From: Treponema sp.
Lineage (GTDB): Bacteria; Spirochaetota; Spirochaetia; Treponematales; Treponemataceae
Length of the DNA stretch: 64,000 nt
Direction of reading: 5' to 3'
Assembly (NCBI GenBank): GCA_016293915.1
Contig: JAEDCY010000004.1
Span: forward strand, 59,670 to 123,669
Position 1 is the stretch's first letter. Each line of letters opens with the position of its first letter. Under the pieces are notes generated by a model that saw only the letters and a program-made list of their open reading frames with translations, ran no database searches and was not told the DNA's origin. Of this stretch, positions 1 through 8,625 are shown piece by piece. Both the position numbers and the translations under genes were made by a program.

Positions 1-422
1 AATTCAAAAAGAAAATCATAAGAAATAATTCCTGCAACATATATGTGTACATTCGGAAAGAGAAGCCCCAGAAGATGTACCATAAGAGTTTTCGCAATTG
101 TTCCTATTCCAACACAAAGCATAGGAAGAATAAAACCGGAAATAATTACATTTTTTGCAAAGATTCCATAAACGTAGCCAATTATTGTTCTGAAAAGACA
201 GTTAAAACCAAAAGGAATGCCTGTTACAAAATCTAATAAAAGACCAGAAATGAAGCCAGTAGTTTCTCCAACAACTTTTCCATTCAATAAAGAAAAATAT
301 ATTGAACAGATTAAAACAAGATCCGGTACAATATAAATAAAACTGATATTTGAAAGAATGGATGATTCAATAATAACTGCACAAAGCAGGATAAAAGCAC
401 TTACAAGAATTGATTTTGTCAT
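1..422 (-). CDS. mreD: MreD rod-shape membrane protein, cut by window edge
   Basis: Reading the minus strand from an ATG at 422 gives 140 codons with no stop before the window edge, so the C-terminus is missing. It is strongly hydrophobic: the start MTKSILVSAFILLCAVIIE is a membrane segment, followed by several more and by the MreD-like stretch GLLLDFVTGIPFG. MreD is the polytopic inner-membrane partner of MreC in the elongation complex that guides peptidoglycan synthesis along the cell wall. Its start lies 5 nt after the mreC stop, so mreB-mreC-mreD read as one operon. The family assignment rests on hydrophobic pattern plus position; mreD is poorly conserved in sequence, but the context makes the call firm. 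Confidence 0.88.
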   Translation of the reverse strand, partial: MTKSILVSAFILLCAVIIESSILSNISFIYIVPDLVLICSIYFSLLNGKVVGETTGFISGLLLDFVTGIPFGFNCLFRTIIGYVYGIFAKNVIISGFILPMLCVGIGTIAKTLMVHLLGLLFPNVHIYVAGIISYDFLFE

Positions 423-427
423 TTCCC

Positions 428-1309
428 CTACTCCTTGTATGCCTTACGATCGTTAAGCTCTTTCTGATTTACAACAACAACATTTTCAAGCCGGGCAAAG
501 TCAATAATCGGTACAAGCTCTATATTTAGAGATGAGTTGTAATCCAGCGTAGTAATTTTGGAAATTGTTCCAATTGCAATATCACGCATATAGTTATCGT
601 TTTCACCGGAAGTAACTACGATATCTCCGTAGCTCAATTCGTCTACAACAGATTTTCGGATATACTGCATTAAAAGAGGTTGATCCTGACTTCCAAGGCC
701 ATTTACAAGACCAAGGTCTCGGGAATTCTGTATACGTGCAGAAACAATATTATTGATATTATAGATTGGCATTATCTGGCTGGTAAAAGTTCCAACCTGA
801 ACTACTTTACCAACAAGCCCCTGGTTTCCATTTTGAAAAGCAATAACCGGCATATTTTTTCTTATTCCGTTTACGCTTCCCTTATTTATTGTAAGATATG
901 TAAAAGCATTATCGAGATCGCGGGCTATAATTTGAGCAGGAATATTTTTTTCATCCAGAGAGACTGCAAAATCAAGTTGTTCTTTTAGTCTTGCATTTTC
1001 CTTTCGGATATCAGCATTTGATCTCTGCATCTCTTCATAGTTTTCAAGTTTTAGTACAAGATCATTGTAGTCTTTTTTAAGTTTGCGGAGCTCGCCAACT
1101 GCATTAAAAGTATTTGCAATTCCATCAGTTATGAAATATACACCTTTATCAAGAGATGAAAAAATTGAAAAACCAATCTGCTTGAAATTTAATACAAAGC
1201 CACCGGAACTGAATGCAAGCAAAAAGCCACCGGCAAGAATGTAAATAATGAGAAGGAATTCAGCAAATTTAATTCTGAAAGAAAAATTCGGCTTTCTCCG
1301 CATATTCAC
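428..1309 (-). CDS. mreC: MreC cell-shape protein
   Basis: This 293-residue protein has the standard MreC layout: a short basic N-terminus, one membrane anchor (about residues 15-37), a periplasmic coiled coil (about 55-115, rich in K, E and L) and a beta-rich C-terminal half with NKGSVNGIRKNMPVIA and GLVGKVVQVG, typical of MreC. It links cytoplasmic MreB to periplasmic wall synthases and helps set cell shape and elongation. It lies between mreB (22 nt upstream) and mreD (5 nt downstream) on the same strand. The ATG at 1309 directly precedes the basic/anchor segment, so the start is sound. Length is normal for the family. Confidence 0.96.
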   Translation of the reverse strand: MNMRRKPNFSFRIKFAEFLLIIYILAGGFLLAFSSGGFVLNFKQIGFSIFSSLDKGVYFITDGIANTFNAVGELRKLKKDYNDLVLKLENYEEMQRSNADIRKENARLKEQLDFAVSLDEKNIPAQIIARDLDNAFTYLTINKGSVNGIRKNMPVIAFQNGNQGLVGKVVQVGTFTSQIMPIYNINNIVSARIQNSRDLGLVNGLGSQDQPLLMQYIRKSVVDELSYGDIVVTSGENDNYMRDIAIGTISKITTLDYNSSLNIELVPIIDFARLENVVVVNQKELNDRKAYKE

Positions 1310-1331
1310 CCACCCAGAAAGAATGCAAAGA

Positions 1332-2369
1332 TTAGTCGTTCAGACTGTCGTAAATTGTACGTTCTGAATACATATCCTTGAACAAACCAAATGCTTTACC
1401 GGCACCGAGTGCTACACACTCAAGTGGTTTTTCTACGAGAATAACCGGTACACCAGTTTCTTTTGATACAAGCTTTGGAAGTTCACGAAGCATAGAACCA
1501 CCTCCAGTCATTACAATACCGCGTTCAATGATATCAGAAGCAAGCTCCGGAGGAGTTTCAGAAAGTACAGATTTAATTTCTTCAACGATTTTTGTTACAG
1601 GCTCTTTGAGGGCTTCTCGAACTTCTACACTGTCAATTTCAAGGCGGCGTGGAAGACCAGTAATAGCATCAGTACCTTTAAGCTCCATCTTTTCGATTGT
1701 TTTTTCTGGAGCTGCATTACCAATCTGAATCTTAAGACGTTCTGCTGCCGGCTGACCAATAATCAGGTTATGAACACTCTTAACGTGTTTTACGATTGCT
1801 TCGTCGAACTTATCTCCACCAACGCGGATTGAGTGAGTAACAACCATACCACCAAGAGAGATTACAGAGATCTCTGCAGTACCACCGCCTATATCACAAA
1901 TCATATGTCCTGCAGGTTCGAAAATAGGAATATCAGCACCAATTGCTGCTGCACGGCTTTCTTCGATTACCTCAACTTCCTTTGCACCAGCCTTCATTGC
2001 AGCTTCAATAACTGCACGGCGTTCTACATCAGTTACACATGAAGGAATACCGATTTTCATTCTTACAGATTTGAAAAACTGATGGCGTGGAATAATTTTT
2101 GAGATGAAGTATTTTATCATCTTTTCTGTAGAATCAATATCTGCAATTACACCATCTGCAAGCGGGCGAATTGCCATAATATTTCCAGGAGTTTTATCAA
2201 GCATTCGTTTTGCTTCTGCACCTACAGCTACGATTCTCTTTGTTCCCTTCTCAACAGCAATTACAGATGGCTCATCAATAACGATGCCCTTATCGCGTAC
2301 ATAAATCAATGTATTACAAGTACCTAAATCAATACCTATATCTGTTGAAAAACTATCAAAAAAACCCAT
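1332..2369 (-). CDS. mreB: MreB actin-like cell-shape protein
   Basis: This 345-residue protein is a full-length MreB. The actin-fold ATPase begins DIGIDLGTCNTLIYV (phosphate-1 motif), with the phosphate-2 region MICDIGGGTAEISVISLGG near residue 160 and the adenosine motif GIVMTGGGSMLRELP near residue 285. MreB polymerises under the inner membrane and positions the elongasome (MreC, MreD, RodA, PBP2). It opens the mreBCD run, 33 nt downstream of the TPR gene. A ribosome site (GGGAGGAAAT) precedes its ATG. No unusual residue was noticed. Confidence 0.98.
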   Translation of the reverse strand: MGFFDSFSTDIGIDLGTCNTLIYVRDKGIVIDEPSVIAVEKGTKRIVAVGAEAKRMLDKTPGNIMAIRPLADGVIADIDSTEKMIKYFISKIIPRHQFFKSVRMKIGIPSCVTDVERRAVIEAAMKAGAKEVEVIEESRAAAIGADIPIFEPAGHMICDIGGGTAEISVISLGGMVVTHSIRVGGDKFDEAIVKHVKSVHNLIIGQPAAERLKIQIGNAAPEKTIEKMELKGTDAITGLPRRLEIDSVEVREALKEPVTKIVEEIKSVLSETPPELASDIIERGIVMTGGGSMLRELPKLVSKETGVPVILVEKPLECVALGAGKAFGLFKDMYSERTIYDSLND

Positions 2370-2402
2370 CTATTTCCTCCCGATTCTCCATTTTTTATAT
2401 TA

Positions 2403-3359
2403 TCAATTTTCTGACATTTTCTGCAGGGCACCAGCGTGATTAACCTGTATCTTAAGGGCTTTACGCCACTGTGAACGGGCTTTCACTATATTTCCCTGCT
2501 TTTCATATATTACACCAATTCCATAATGTGCGTCAGCAGAATTCTCGTTTTTTTTCAAAACATTCTCAAATTCTTTAAGGGCACCCTCATAATCTTCTTT
2601 ATCAATATAAATTGTACCAAGAAGATTTTCACTTTTTAATACTATATCTTCATTATCGCTGTTTTTTATAATTCTGAACAGATATTGTTCTGCGGCATTA
2701 AGTTCGTTTGCCTTATAATATTGCTCTGCAATTGCAAGAAGAAGTGAATCAGATTCCCGTACAAGAAGAGCTTCTGTAAAAGCAGCAATACTTTCCATTG
2801 TCATTCCAAGAGAAGCATAACTTAAGCCAAGATACTCAGCTATATCATCTGCCTTATAACCGTTTTCTTTTGCAAGCAAAAGATACTTTACTGCAAGGTC
2901 TGCATAATAATGTGTTGTGATTGTATTTTTATAAAAGTAAGCCCGACCGAGCATATACTGAAGCTGTGGTATAAGAGTTTTATCTGCTTCATAAAGAGCA
3001 ACTCGAATATTGTTTATACATTCATCAAGATAACTTTGAGCCTGCTGGGTATCTGTTTGAGACTGGGCAAGGAAAAAGCAGGCATAACTATAATATGTAA
3101 GGGCACTGTTATTATAAGTATCATCCTGGAGAAAAACCTTACACAATTCATAAACCTTTTGATAGTCATAAGATTCCCAGGCTTCTTTTATGGTCTTTAT
3201 AGTAATTCTATCGCGTGTATATCTTTTGATGAAAAAAACAGTAGCGAATGCAATAGCAGACATAATTAGAATTACAACTGCCACACGGATTATATTCCGC
3301 AGCAGGTTGCTTTTCTTTTTTGCGTAACTGCTGTTTTCAATATTGTAATTCGCTTTCAA
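2403..3359 (-). CDS. Membrane-anchored TPR protein
   Basis: This 318-residue protein has a cytoplasmic basic start, one transmembrane segment (about 22-45, IIRVAVVILIMSAIAFATVFF) and then tetratricopeptide repeats. The clearest are near residue 180 (AEYLGLSYASLGMTMESIAAF) and 255-315 (DYEGALKEFENVLKKNENSADAHYGIGVIYEKQG, described here by its A-H-Y-G-I-G core). TPR solenoids bind partner proteins. The gene stands directly before mreB and after rnpB; the same neighbourhood is conserved in Treponema as I remember it, so a role in cell envelope or morphogenesis is a fair inference. The exact partner is unknown. Confidence 0.85.
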   Translation of the reverse strand: MKANYNIENSSYAKKKSNLLRNIIRVAVVILIMSAIAFATVFFIKRYTRDRITIKTIKEAWESYDYQKVYELCKVFLQDDTYNNSALTYYSYACFFLAQSQTDTQQAQSYLDECINNIRVALYEADKTLIPQLQYMLGRAYFYKNTITTHYYADLAVKYLLLAKENGYKADDIAEYLGLSYASLGMTMESIAAFTEALLVRESDSLLLAIAEQYYKANELNAAEQYLFRIIKNSDNEDIVLKSENLLGTIYIDKEDYEGALKEFENVLKKNENSADAHYGIGVIYEKQGNIVKARSQWRKALKIQVNHAGALQKMSEN

Positions 3360-3399
3360 TTCCCCACCACTTTTACAATACTTTTATAATAAAAGAAAA

Positions 3400-3808
3400 C
3401 AGATGGAACAATAAGCCGGGTTCTGTCTCCTGTTACCCCCTAAAAAGAGAGTGACAGTACTAACCATCTATCCGCACTGAATGTTACCATTCAGCTCCAG
3501 CGATTTACCCGCAGTATTGCTCGGAAAAACATAACTGCTGCTTAATCTTGCTCCGAATGAGGTTTACAAGCCAGCTCTGTTACCAGAACTGCGGTAGTCT
3601 CTTACACTGCCTTTTCACCCTTACTCGCCTTTTGGCGGGCGGTAGTATTTCTGTTGCACTATCTGTCACGCACTGGGCTATGCAGAAAAACTGCAGCTGC
3701 CAGATTGTGCCCGGTTGTTACCCGGCATTCTTTCCGAAGGAGCCCGGACTTTCTCTCACCACTACCCGTTATCATCAGCAGGCAGCAGCGCGGTTATATT
3801 CCATCTGT
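3400..3808 (-). ncRNA. rnpB: RNase P RNA
   Basis: Read on the minus strand, this region carries bacterial RNase P RNA hallmarks: GAGAGAAAGTCCGGGCTCC near the 5-prime end, AGGGTGAAAAGG in the middle, and ACAGGAGACAGAACCCGGCTTAT near the 3-prime end. The ends pair: 5-prime ACAGATGGAA with 3-prime TTCCATCTGT. The RNA is the catalytic part of RNase P, which removes 5-prime leaders from pre-tRNAs. Length about 409 nt fits a type A molecule. It sits between the zinc-ribbon gene and the TPR gene, both on the same strand. Open frames overlapping it are spurious. Ends are estimated to within a few bases. Confidence 0.95.
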
Positions 3809-3834
3809 ATTACAAACTAATTAAGGAATTAAGA

Positions 3835-4806
3835 TTACTCTTCATCCTCTTCTTCGTCAGAATCATCATCGTCGTCTTCATCATCTTCAGACTCATCTGA
3901 TTCATCTTCGTCAATTTCATCTTCGTCTTCAAACTCTGACTTTGACTCTTCGTCCTCATCCTCATTGTACTCAGAATCTTCATCATCAAAGTCTTCATCA
4001 AGACCTGCAAGACTACCTGCAGCTCCAATGTCGAAGTAGTCTTCCTGCTGATCTTCGCTTACTTCTTCATAATAAAGAATACGGCTGCAATAAGGGCAGA
4101 AATTGATATCTTCACCTTCACGAACCTGATTAGCAAAGTTTGCTGGAAGAATCATATGACAACCAGAACATACACCATTTCTTACAGAAACAATACCTTC
4201 TGAGTTACGCTGAATAATTCTCTGGAACTTAAAAAGAATTTCCTGAGCTTTGAGTTCTGCATTTTCTTCTTTTGAGTATATGTTATTGATATTCTTTGTA
4301 ACTTTGTCTTCCTGAACTTTGAGCTTGTTGAGTTTTTCATCATAAGAAGCAAGATCTTTGTTCAAAGAATCACGGCTGGCATTAAGTCTGTCCATAGACT
4401 GTTTGATTGTGCCTTCAGAAGTCTTGAGAGCATCGTTGAGTTCAGCAAGTTCTTTTTCTTCTTTCTGAAGATCTTTTCTAAGCTGATCTTCAAGAATCTT
4501 TGCCTCGGCAATCTGCTTTTCCAGAGCTTCGTACTCGCGGTGAGTTGTAGAGTTAGCTACGCCTTTTTCACCCTCTTCGCGTGATTTTACTGTTTCGTCG
4601 AGCTGAACTTTAAGCTGTGAAACCTTTTCCTGAGTAGCGTCGTAATTTGACTTCTGCTCAATAAATTCTTTCTGTATTTTTGCAAGAAGACCTTCCTGAA
4701 TACTAAGCTGCTTTGGAGCTTCATTCTTCTTTTCCTCAAGCTCGTATTTCTGTACGAGAATCTCCTGCAAAGATTTCAAATTCTCAAAAACTTCAGTTGT
4801 TACCAT
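3835..4806 (-). CDS. Coiled-coil zinc-ribbon protein with acidic tail
   Basis: This 323-residue protein has three parts. Residues 1-190 form a long antiparallel-type coiled coil rich in E, K, Q and L. Around residues 210-245 is a C4 zinc ribbon with CSGC and, 22 residues later, CPYC. The last 70 residues are almost entirely D, E and S. The first two parts match the CdsZ/C4-type zinc-ribbon family (Helicobacter HP0958-like), linked elsewhere to RNA binding or flagellar gene control; that function is not proven here. The acidic tail is beyond the usual family length (about 240-250 residues). It is the gene after rpoD on the same strand and is followed by rnpB. Confidence 0.85.
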   Translation of the reverse strand: MVTTEVFENLKSLQEILVQKYELEEKKNEAPKQLSIQEGLLAKIQKEFIEQKSNYDATQEKVSQLKVQLDETVKSREEGEKGVANSTTHREYEALEKQIAEAKILEDQLRKDLQKEEKELAELNDALKTSEGTIKQSMDRLNASRDSLNKDLASYDEKLNKLKVQEDKVTKNINNIYSKEENAELKAQEILFKFQRIIQRNSEGIVSVRNGVCSGCHMILPANFANQVREGEDINFCPYCSRILYYEEVSEDQQEDYFDIGAAGSLAGLDEDFDDEDSEYNEDEDEESKSEFEDEDEIDEDESDESEDDEDDDDDSDEEEDEE

Positions 4807-4869
4807 TATGGTTCCTCAAAAATAATTATCTAGTTATTTTATAATAAAATGTCTTTTTAGTCTATATTG

Positions 4870-4915
4870 TAGATTGCTTCATTGCATCTCATTTTAGATA
4901 CAGTGAAGCAATCTA
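4870..4915. repeat. Hairpin between rpoD and zinc-ribbon gene
   Basis: A perfect 12-bp inverted repeat, TAGATTGCTTCA and TGAAGCAATCTA, encloses a 22-nt loop. It lies in the 128-bp gap between rpoD and the zinc-ribbon gene. There is no long T-run directly after the stem on the minus strand, so a terminator is only possible. The core ATTGCTTC is shared with the dispersed elements near 24833 and 26380, so it is more likely a remnant of that repeat family. Confidence 0.55.
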
Positions 4916-4934
4916 TATTTCGCAGTGCCGCTTC

Positions 4935-6806
4935 CTAGGTCTCGATGTAATCTCTAAGACCATTAGCACGGCGTGGATGACGAAGTCTTCTCAAAGCCTT
5001 TGCCTCAATCTGTCGGATACGCTCACGGGTTACGTCAAAGTAAAGGCCAACCTCTTCGAGTGTAAGTGAATAACCGTCTTCCAAACCAAAGCGCATCTTA
5101 AGAACTTCCTGCTCACGTGGTGGCAGAGTGTTCAAAACAGTGCGCAGCTGCTCCTGAAGTAAAGTAAAGGCAGTCTGTGTTGCTGGATTTTCAACTTCCT
5201 TATCCTCAATGAAGTCTCCAAGGATTGAGTCTTCTTCCTCACCAATTGGAGTTTCAAGAGAAATTGGTTCGCGGGCAACATTCTTAACCTGCTTTACGCG
5301 GGCTAATGGCCAGCCAAGCTGCTGTGCAATCTCATCGTCGGTTGGTTCACGGCCAAGCTTCTGCATAAGCTGACGGCTTTCGCGTACAACCTTGTTAATC
5401 TGCTCAATCATATGAACAGGAACGCGGATTGTACGAGCCTGATCAGAAATAGAACGTGTAATTGCCTGACGAATCCACCAGGTAGCGTATGTAGAAAACT
5501 TAAATCCCTTGCGGTATTCAAACTTTTCTACAGCTTTAATAAGACCGATGTTTCCTTCCTGAACAAGGTCAAAGAAGTGAAGTCCACGGTTTGTATATTT
5601 TTTTGCAATAGAAACTACAAGACGAAGGTTTGCGTTGATAAGGCGGTTTTTTGCCTTTTCCATCATAAGGCGGCCGTATTCAATGTCTTTTGCCATCTTA
5701 AGAATGATTTCAACATCGTTTTCAAACTCGTATTCAAGGCGGTGAAGCTTACGTTCGATTTTCTGAATCTGAGTGTAAATCTCACGGATTTCATCTGCAC
5801 TCATATTGAGTTCCTGCTCAAGCTTTGCAGCCTGTGAGCGGATTGAAATCTTACGACCAAGACTACGAAGCTCTGAAGGGTTCGAAATACGAAGCTCCTT
5901 CATCTTCTTTTCCTGTTTCTGATGATATTCTTCAATTTTTATTGTAGCTTCACGATATTTCTGTGTAAACTTCTCGAGTTCTTCAGTCTGAATATCTACT
6001 TTCTGAAGTTCAGGTATGATTTTCTTGCGGAGTTCAACAAGCTGCGGGTTATCAAAAATTGCAGATGACTGCTCTGCTTCGAAAAGCTGCTTTTTAAGAG
6101 CCATATACTGCTTCATTTCTGGCAAAACAGGTTTGATATGCTCGCCATAGAAACTCTTAAGACGGCGCTTATCTGCCATTTCCTCATTGATTTCCTTGCG
6201 GGTTTTTCCAGGTTCGTGGATATCAATTCTTGTAAAGGCTTTCTGAGCAATGGCAAAGAACTCGGGAATTATAATTCCAGAATTCTTGATTACATCTTTT
6301 ATAATGTTATTACCCTGCTCCATTGTTTTTGAAAGTTCAACTTCCTGCTCTGCAGTAAGAAGATTTTCTTTACCAATTTCGCGGAGGTATAAGCGGATAG
6401 GATCATCAACACTTGAATCCTTATCAGAATTTACAAGACGGTTTTTAGAAGCTGCAAGCTTCTTTTCAGCCTGTTCGATTTCTGCGGTCTCATCATCAGA
6501 TGCGACATCATCGTCATCATCCTCAAGCATGATTCCATCTTCATCTTCATCATCATCAACAAGAGCATCATCAGTTACATCTTCAGCACCAATAATGTCT
6601 GTTTCAACAGGCTCTCGATTTATATCTTTAAGCTGCTTAAGAACCGGCTCCATTAATTCATCTGAATTAACAAATTCCTGTCCAAGATATTCAATTACAT
6701 CGTCCCATGTAATGAACCGTTTTGATTTTGCAAACTCAACGAGTTTTTCAACGGCAGCATTGCTAATAAGTGCAGCACTGCTTTTTTCGTCAATAGAAGT
6801 ATTCAC
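4935..6806 (-). CDS. rpoD: RNA polymerase primary sigma factor (sigma-70)
   Basis: At 623 residues this is a full primary sigma factor. Region 1.1 (about 1-70) is followed by an unusually acidic linker (about 78-112, runs of D and E), region 1.2 (DPIRLYLREIG), a non-conserved region (about 190-380), region 2 with LRLVVSIAKKY and YATWWIRQAITRS (promoter -10 melting), region 3 (GREPTDDEIAQQLG) and region 4 with the HTH TRERIRQIEAKALRRLR (-35 binding). It directs RNA polymerase to housekeeping promoters. The start is GTG at 6806, overlapping the last base of the dnaG stop codon (TAGTG), so the two are translationally coupled, part of the classic macromolecular-synthesis operon. Confidence 0.98.
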   Translation of the reverse strand: MNTSIDEKSSAALISNAAVEKLVEFAKSKRFITWDDVIEYLGQEFVNSDELMEPVLKQLKDINREPVETDIIGAEDVTDDALVDDDEDEDGIMLEDDDDDVASDDETAEIEQAEKKLAASKNRLVNSDKDSSVDDPIRLYLREIGKENLLTAEQEVELSKTMEQGNNIIKDVIKNSGIIIPEFFAIAQKAFTRIDIHEPGKTRKEINEEMADKRRLKSFYGEHIKPVLPEMKQYMALKKQLFEAEQSSAIFDNPQLVELRKKIIPELQKVDIQTEELEKFTQKYREATIKIEEYHQKQEKKMKELRISNPSELRSLGRKISIRSQAAKLEQELNMSADEIREIYTQIQKIERKLHRLEYEFENDVEIILKMAKDIEYGRLMMEKAKNRLINANLRLVVSIAKKYTNRGLHFFDLVQEGNIGLIKAVEKFEYRKGFKFSTYATWWIRQAITRSISDQARTIRVPVHMIEQINKVVRESRQLMQKLGREPTDDEIAQQLGWPLARVKQVKNVAREPISLETPIGEEEDSILGDFIEDKEVENPATQTAFTLLQEQLRTVLNTLPPREQEVLKMRFGLEDGYSLTLEEVGLYFDVTRERIRQIEAKALRRLRHPRRANGLRDYIET

Positions 6807-8623
6807 TACTTTTTCCCTAAGCTTTGTACTTGCTTATCAAGTTCGAGTTTTTCAGCCAGAAGCGCATTTAGTTGATTTTGATCTTCTTGAGTTACTACGG
6901 TATATTCTTTAATTCTTTGCAATAATTTATTTCGCTGGGCATCGAGTTTGTTTCTTTTTATATAATTTACCGTATCATCAACAACGGTACTTACTTTTTC
7001 ACTCTTGTATACACCATCCGAAAGAGCTCCAGTAATTAACTGAATCAGCTGTTCATTATCACAACGACTAAGGATATCCCTTATAGTAAAGATTTTTTCA
7101 ACAAAGCATTCTTCCAGTACCTTGTACAACTTTCTGGCTGCCGGATTTGTAAAATCTTGTTCGGTGAGCTTAGTGCGAAGAACCTCAAACTGGTTCAAGT
7201 CGGCGGTAACAGCAATTAACCCTCTCAATTCAGCATCGAGCTTAACTTGTGTTCCTTCTTCTGTTTGATTATTATTTTGCCGGATATTCGCGCGTTCGCG
7301 GGCCTGACTACGATTATTAAAATCCCTTTTTACAGCCTCCGGTTTTAGATTATATGCCTGACATAACTGTTCGAGGCATGATTCTTTTTGAATATCAGAC
7401 TGAAGTGAGTCTACATACTGAAAATATTCCAATGCAGCTTTTGTTTTACCCTCAGGAGTGTCCACAGGGTATTTTTCACCTAGTCTAAATATCAAATAAT
7501 CGCTATCTAATATAGCATTTTTAACTTGTGTCGTCAAGTTTTCGGCACCAAATTTAAGCATAATCTCTGCAGGGTCTTTCCCGCCCTTTAGCCTGATGAT
7601 TCTTACGGTAAGATCGTGCTCGCGGCAAAGCTTTATCGCCTTCCACGTAGCCTGTTCGCCCGCGCCATCAGAATCAAAAGAAAGATAAACAGTTCCTCCG
7701 GCAACAAAGCCCGAAATCATCTTAATATGTTCTTCTGTAAGGGCTGTTCCAAGAGTAGCTACAGCATAATCCAGGCCGCACTGATGATATGCAATTACAT
7801 CCATGTTTCCTTCACAGAAAATTATCGCCTTTTTTTCGCGTATAGCATTTTTTGCAAAACTGAAGCCGAAGAGAGTTTCGCGTTTTTTAAACTGAGGAAG
7901 ATCGCCTGAGTTAAGGTATTTTCGCTGAGACTCATCAGCCGGAGGAATTACGCGGCCGCCAAAAGCAACCACCTGACCGCGACGGTTAAAAATCGGAAAC
8001 ATAAGACGGTCAGAAAAAAATGAAAAATCCGGGTATTTCTGGCTGAATAAGCCTGATTTTGCAAGAAATTCAGGACTGAAGTTTTTTCCAAGCAGAAATT
8101 TATGAAGCCATTTTCTGTCTGCAGGGGCATAGCCCAGTTTGAACTTTTCGATTGTTTCTTTTGTGAGCCCGCGTTTTGTAATATAATCCAGAGCTTTTTT
8201 CCCCTGCTCTGTTTCCATTAAAAAATAATGAAACATGGAGGCAGTTCTTTCATAAAGCTCAATAAACTGTTCTATTTCGTTTACTCTTGAGGCATTCTGA
8301 TCCGGTTTATAACCATCCTGATACTTTACCTGTATTCCAGCCTTTTTCGCGAGCAGTTCAAGAGTGTCTGGATAGGAAAGCTTTTCCATCTCCATAATGA
8401 AATTGACTACATTTCCACCCTTATGACAGCCAAAACAATGATAAAATTTTTTATCACCATCTACATGAAAGGAAGCTGTTTTTTCACCATGAAAAGGACA
8501 ACAGCCCCACCAGTCATTTGCTCCGCGGCGTTCAAGTTTTGTATACTCTCCAACCGTAGCAATTATATCTGTAGTATTGAGGATAGCATCTATTGTCTCG
8601 TTTGAAATAAATCCGCCTGCCAT
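6806..8623 (-). CDS. dnaG: DNA primase
   Basis: The 605-residue protein has the three DnaG parts. The N-terminal zinc-binding domain shows CPFHGEK and HCFGCHKGG (about 41-67). The TOPRIM catalytic core carries FCEGNMDVIAYHQCG and YLSFDSDGAG (about 265-320), the acidic residues that bind metal. A C-terminal helical region should bind DnaB helicase. DnaG makes the RNA primers for replication. It follows mltG by 2 nt and overlaps rpoD by one base, giving an mltG-dnaG-rpoD operon. Length is typical of the family. Nothing is missing. Confidence 0.98.
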   Translation of the reverse strand: MAGGFISNETIDAILNTTDIIATVGEYTKLERRGANDWWGCCPFHGEKTASFHVDGDKKFYHCFGCHKGGNVVNFIMEMEKLSYPDTLELLAKKAGIQVKYQDGYKPDQNASRVNEIEQFIELYERTASMFHYFLMETEQGKKALDYITKRGLTKETIEKFKLGYAPADRKWLHKFLLGKNFSPEFLAKSGLFSQKYPDFSFFSDRLMFPIFNRRGQVVAFGGRVIPPADESQRKYLNSGDLPQFKKRETLFGFSFAKNAIREKKAIIFCEGNMDVIAYHQCGLDYAVATLGTALTEEHIKMISGFVAGGTVYLSFDSDGAGEQATWKAIKLCREHDLTVRIIRLKGGKDPAEIMLKFGAENLTTQVKNAILDSDYLIFRLGEKYPVDTPEGKTKAALEYFQYVDSLQSDIQKESCLEQLCQAYNLKPEAVKRDFNNRSQARERANIRQNNNQTEEGTQVKLDAELRGLIAVTADLNQFEVLRTKLTEQDFTNPAARKLYKVLEECFVEKIFTIRDILSRCDNEQLIQLITGALSDGVYKSEKVSTVVDDTVNYIKRNKLDAQRNKLLQRIKEYTVVTQEDQNQLNALLAEKLELDKQVQSLGKK

Positions 8624-8625
8624 TT

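Noticed and set aside
3548..3900. Open frames on the plus strand over the RNase P gene
   Set aside because: They lie on the strand opposite a clear RNase P RNA and have no ribosome site.
6250..6912. 220-codon serine-rich frame opposite rpoD
   Set aside because: Serine-rich composition is the mirror of the acidic codons of rpoD; no ribosome site and full overlap with a real gene.
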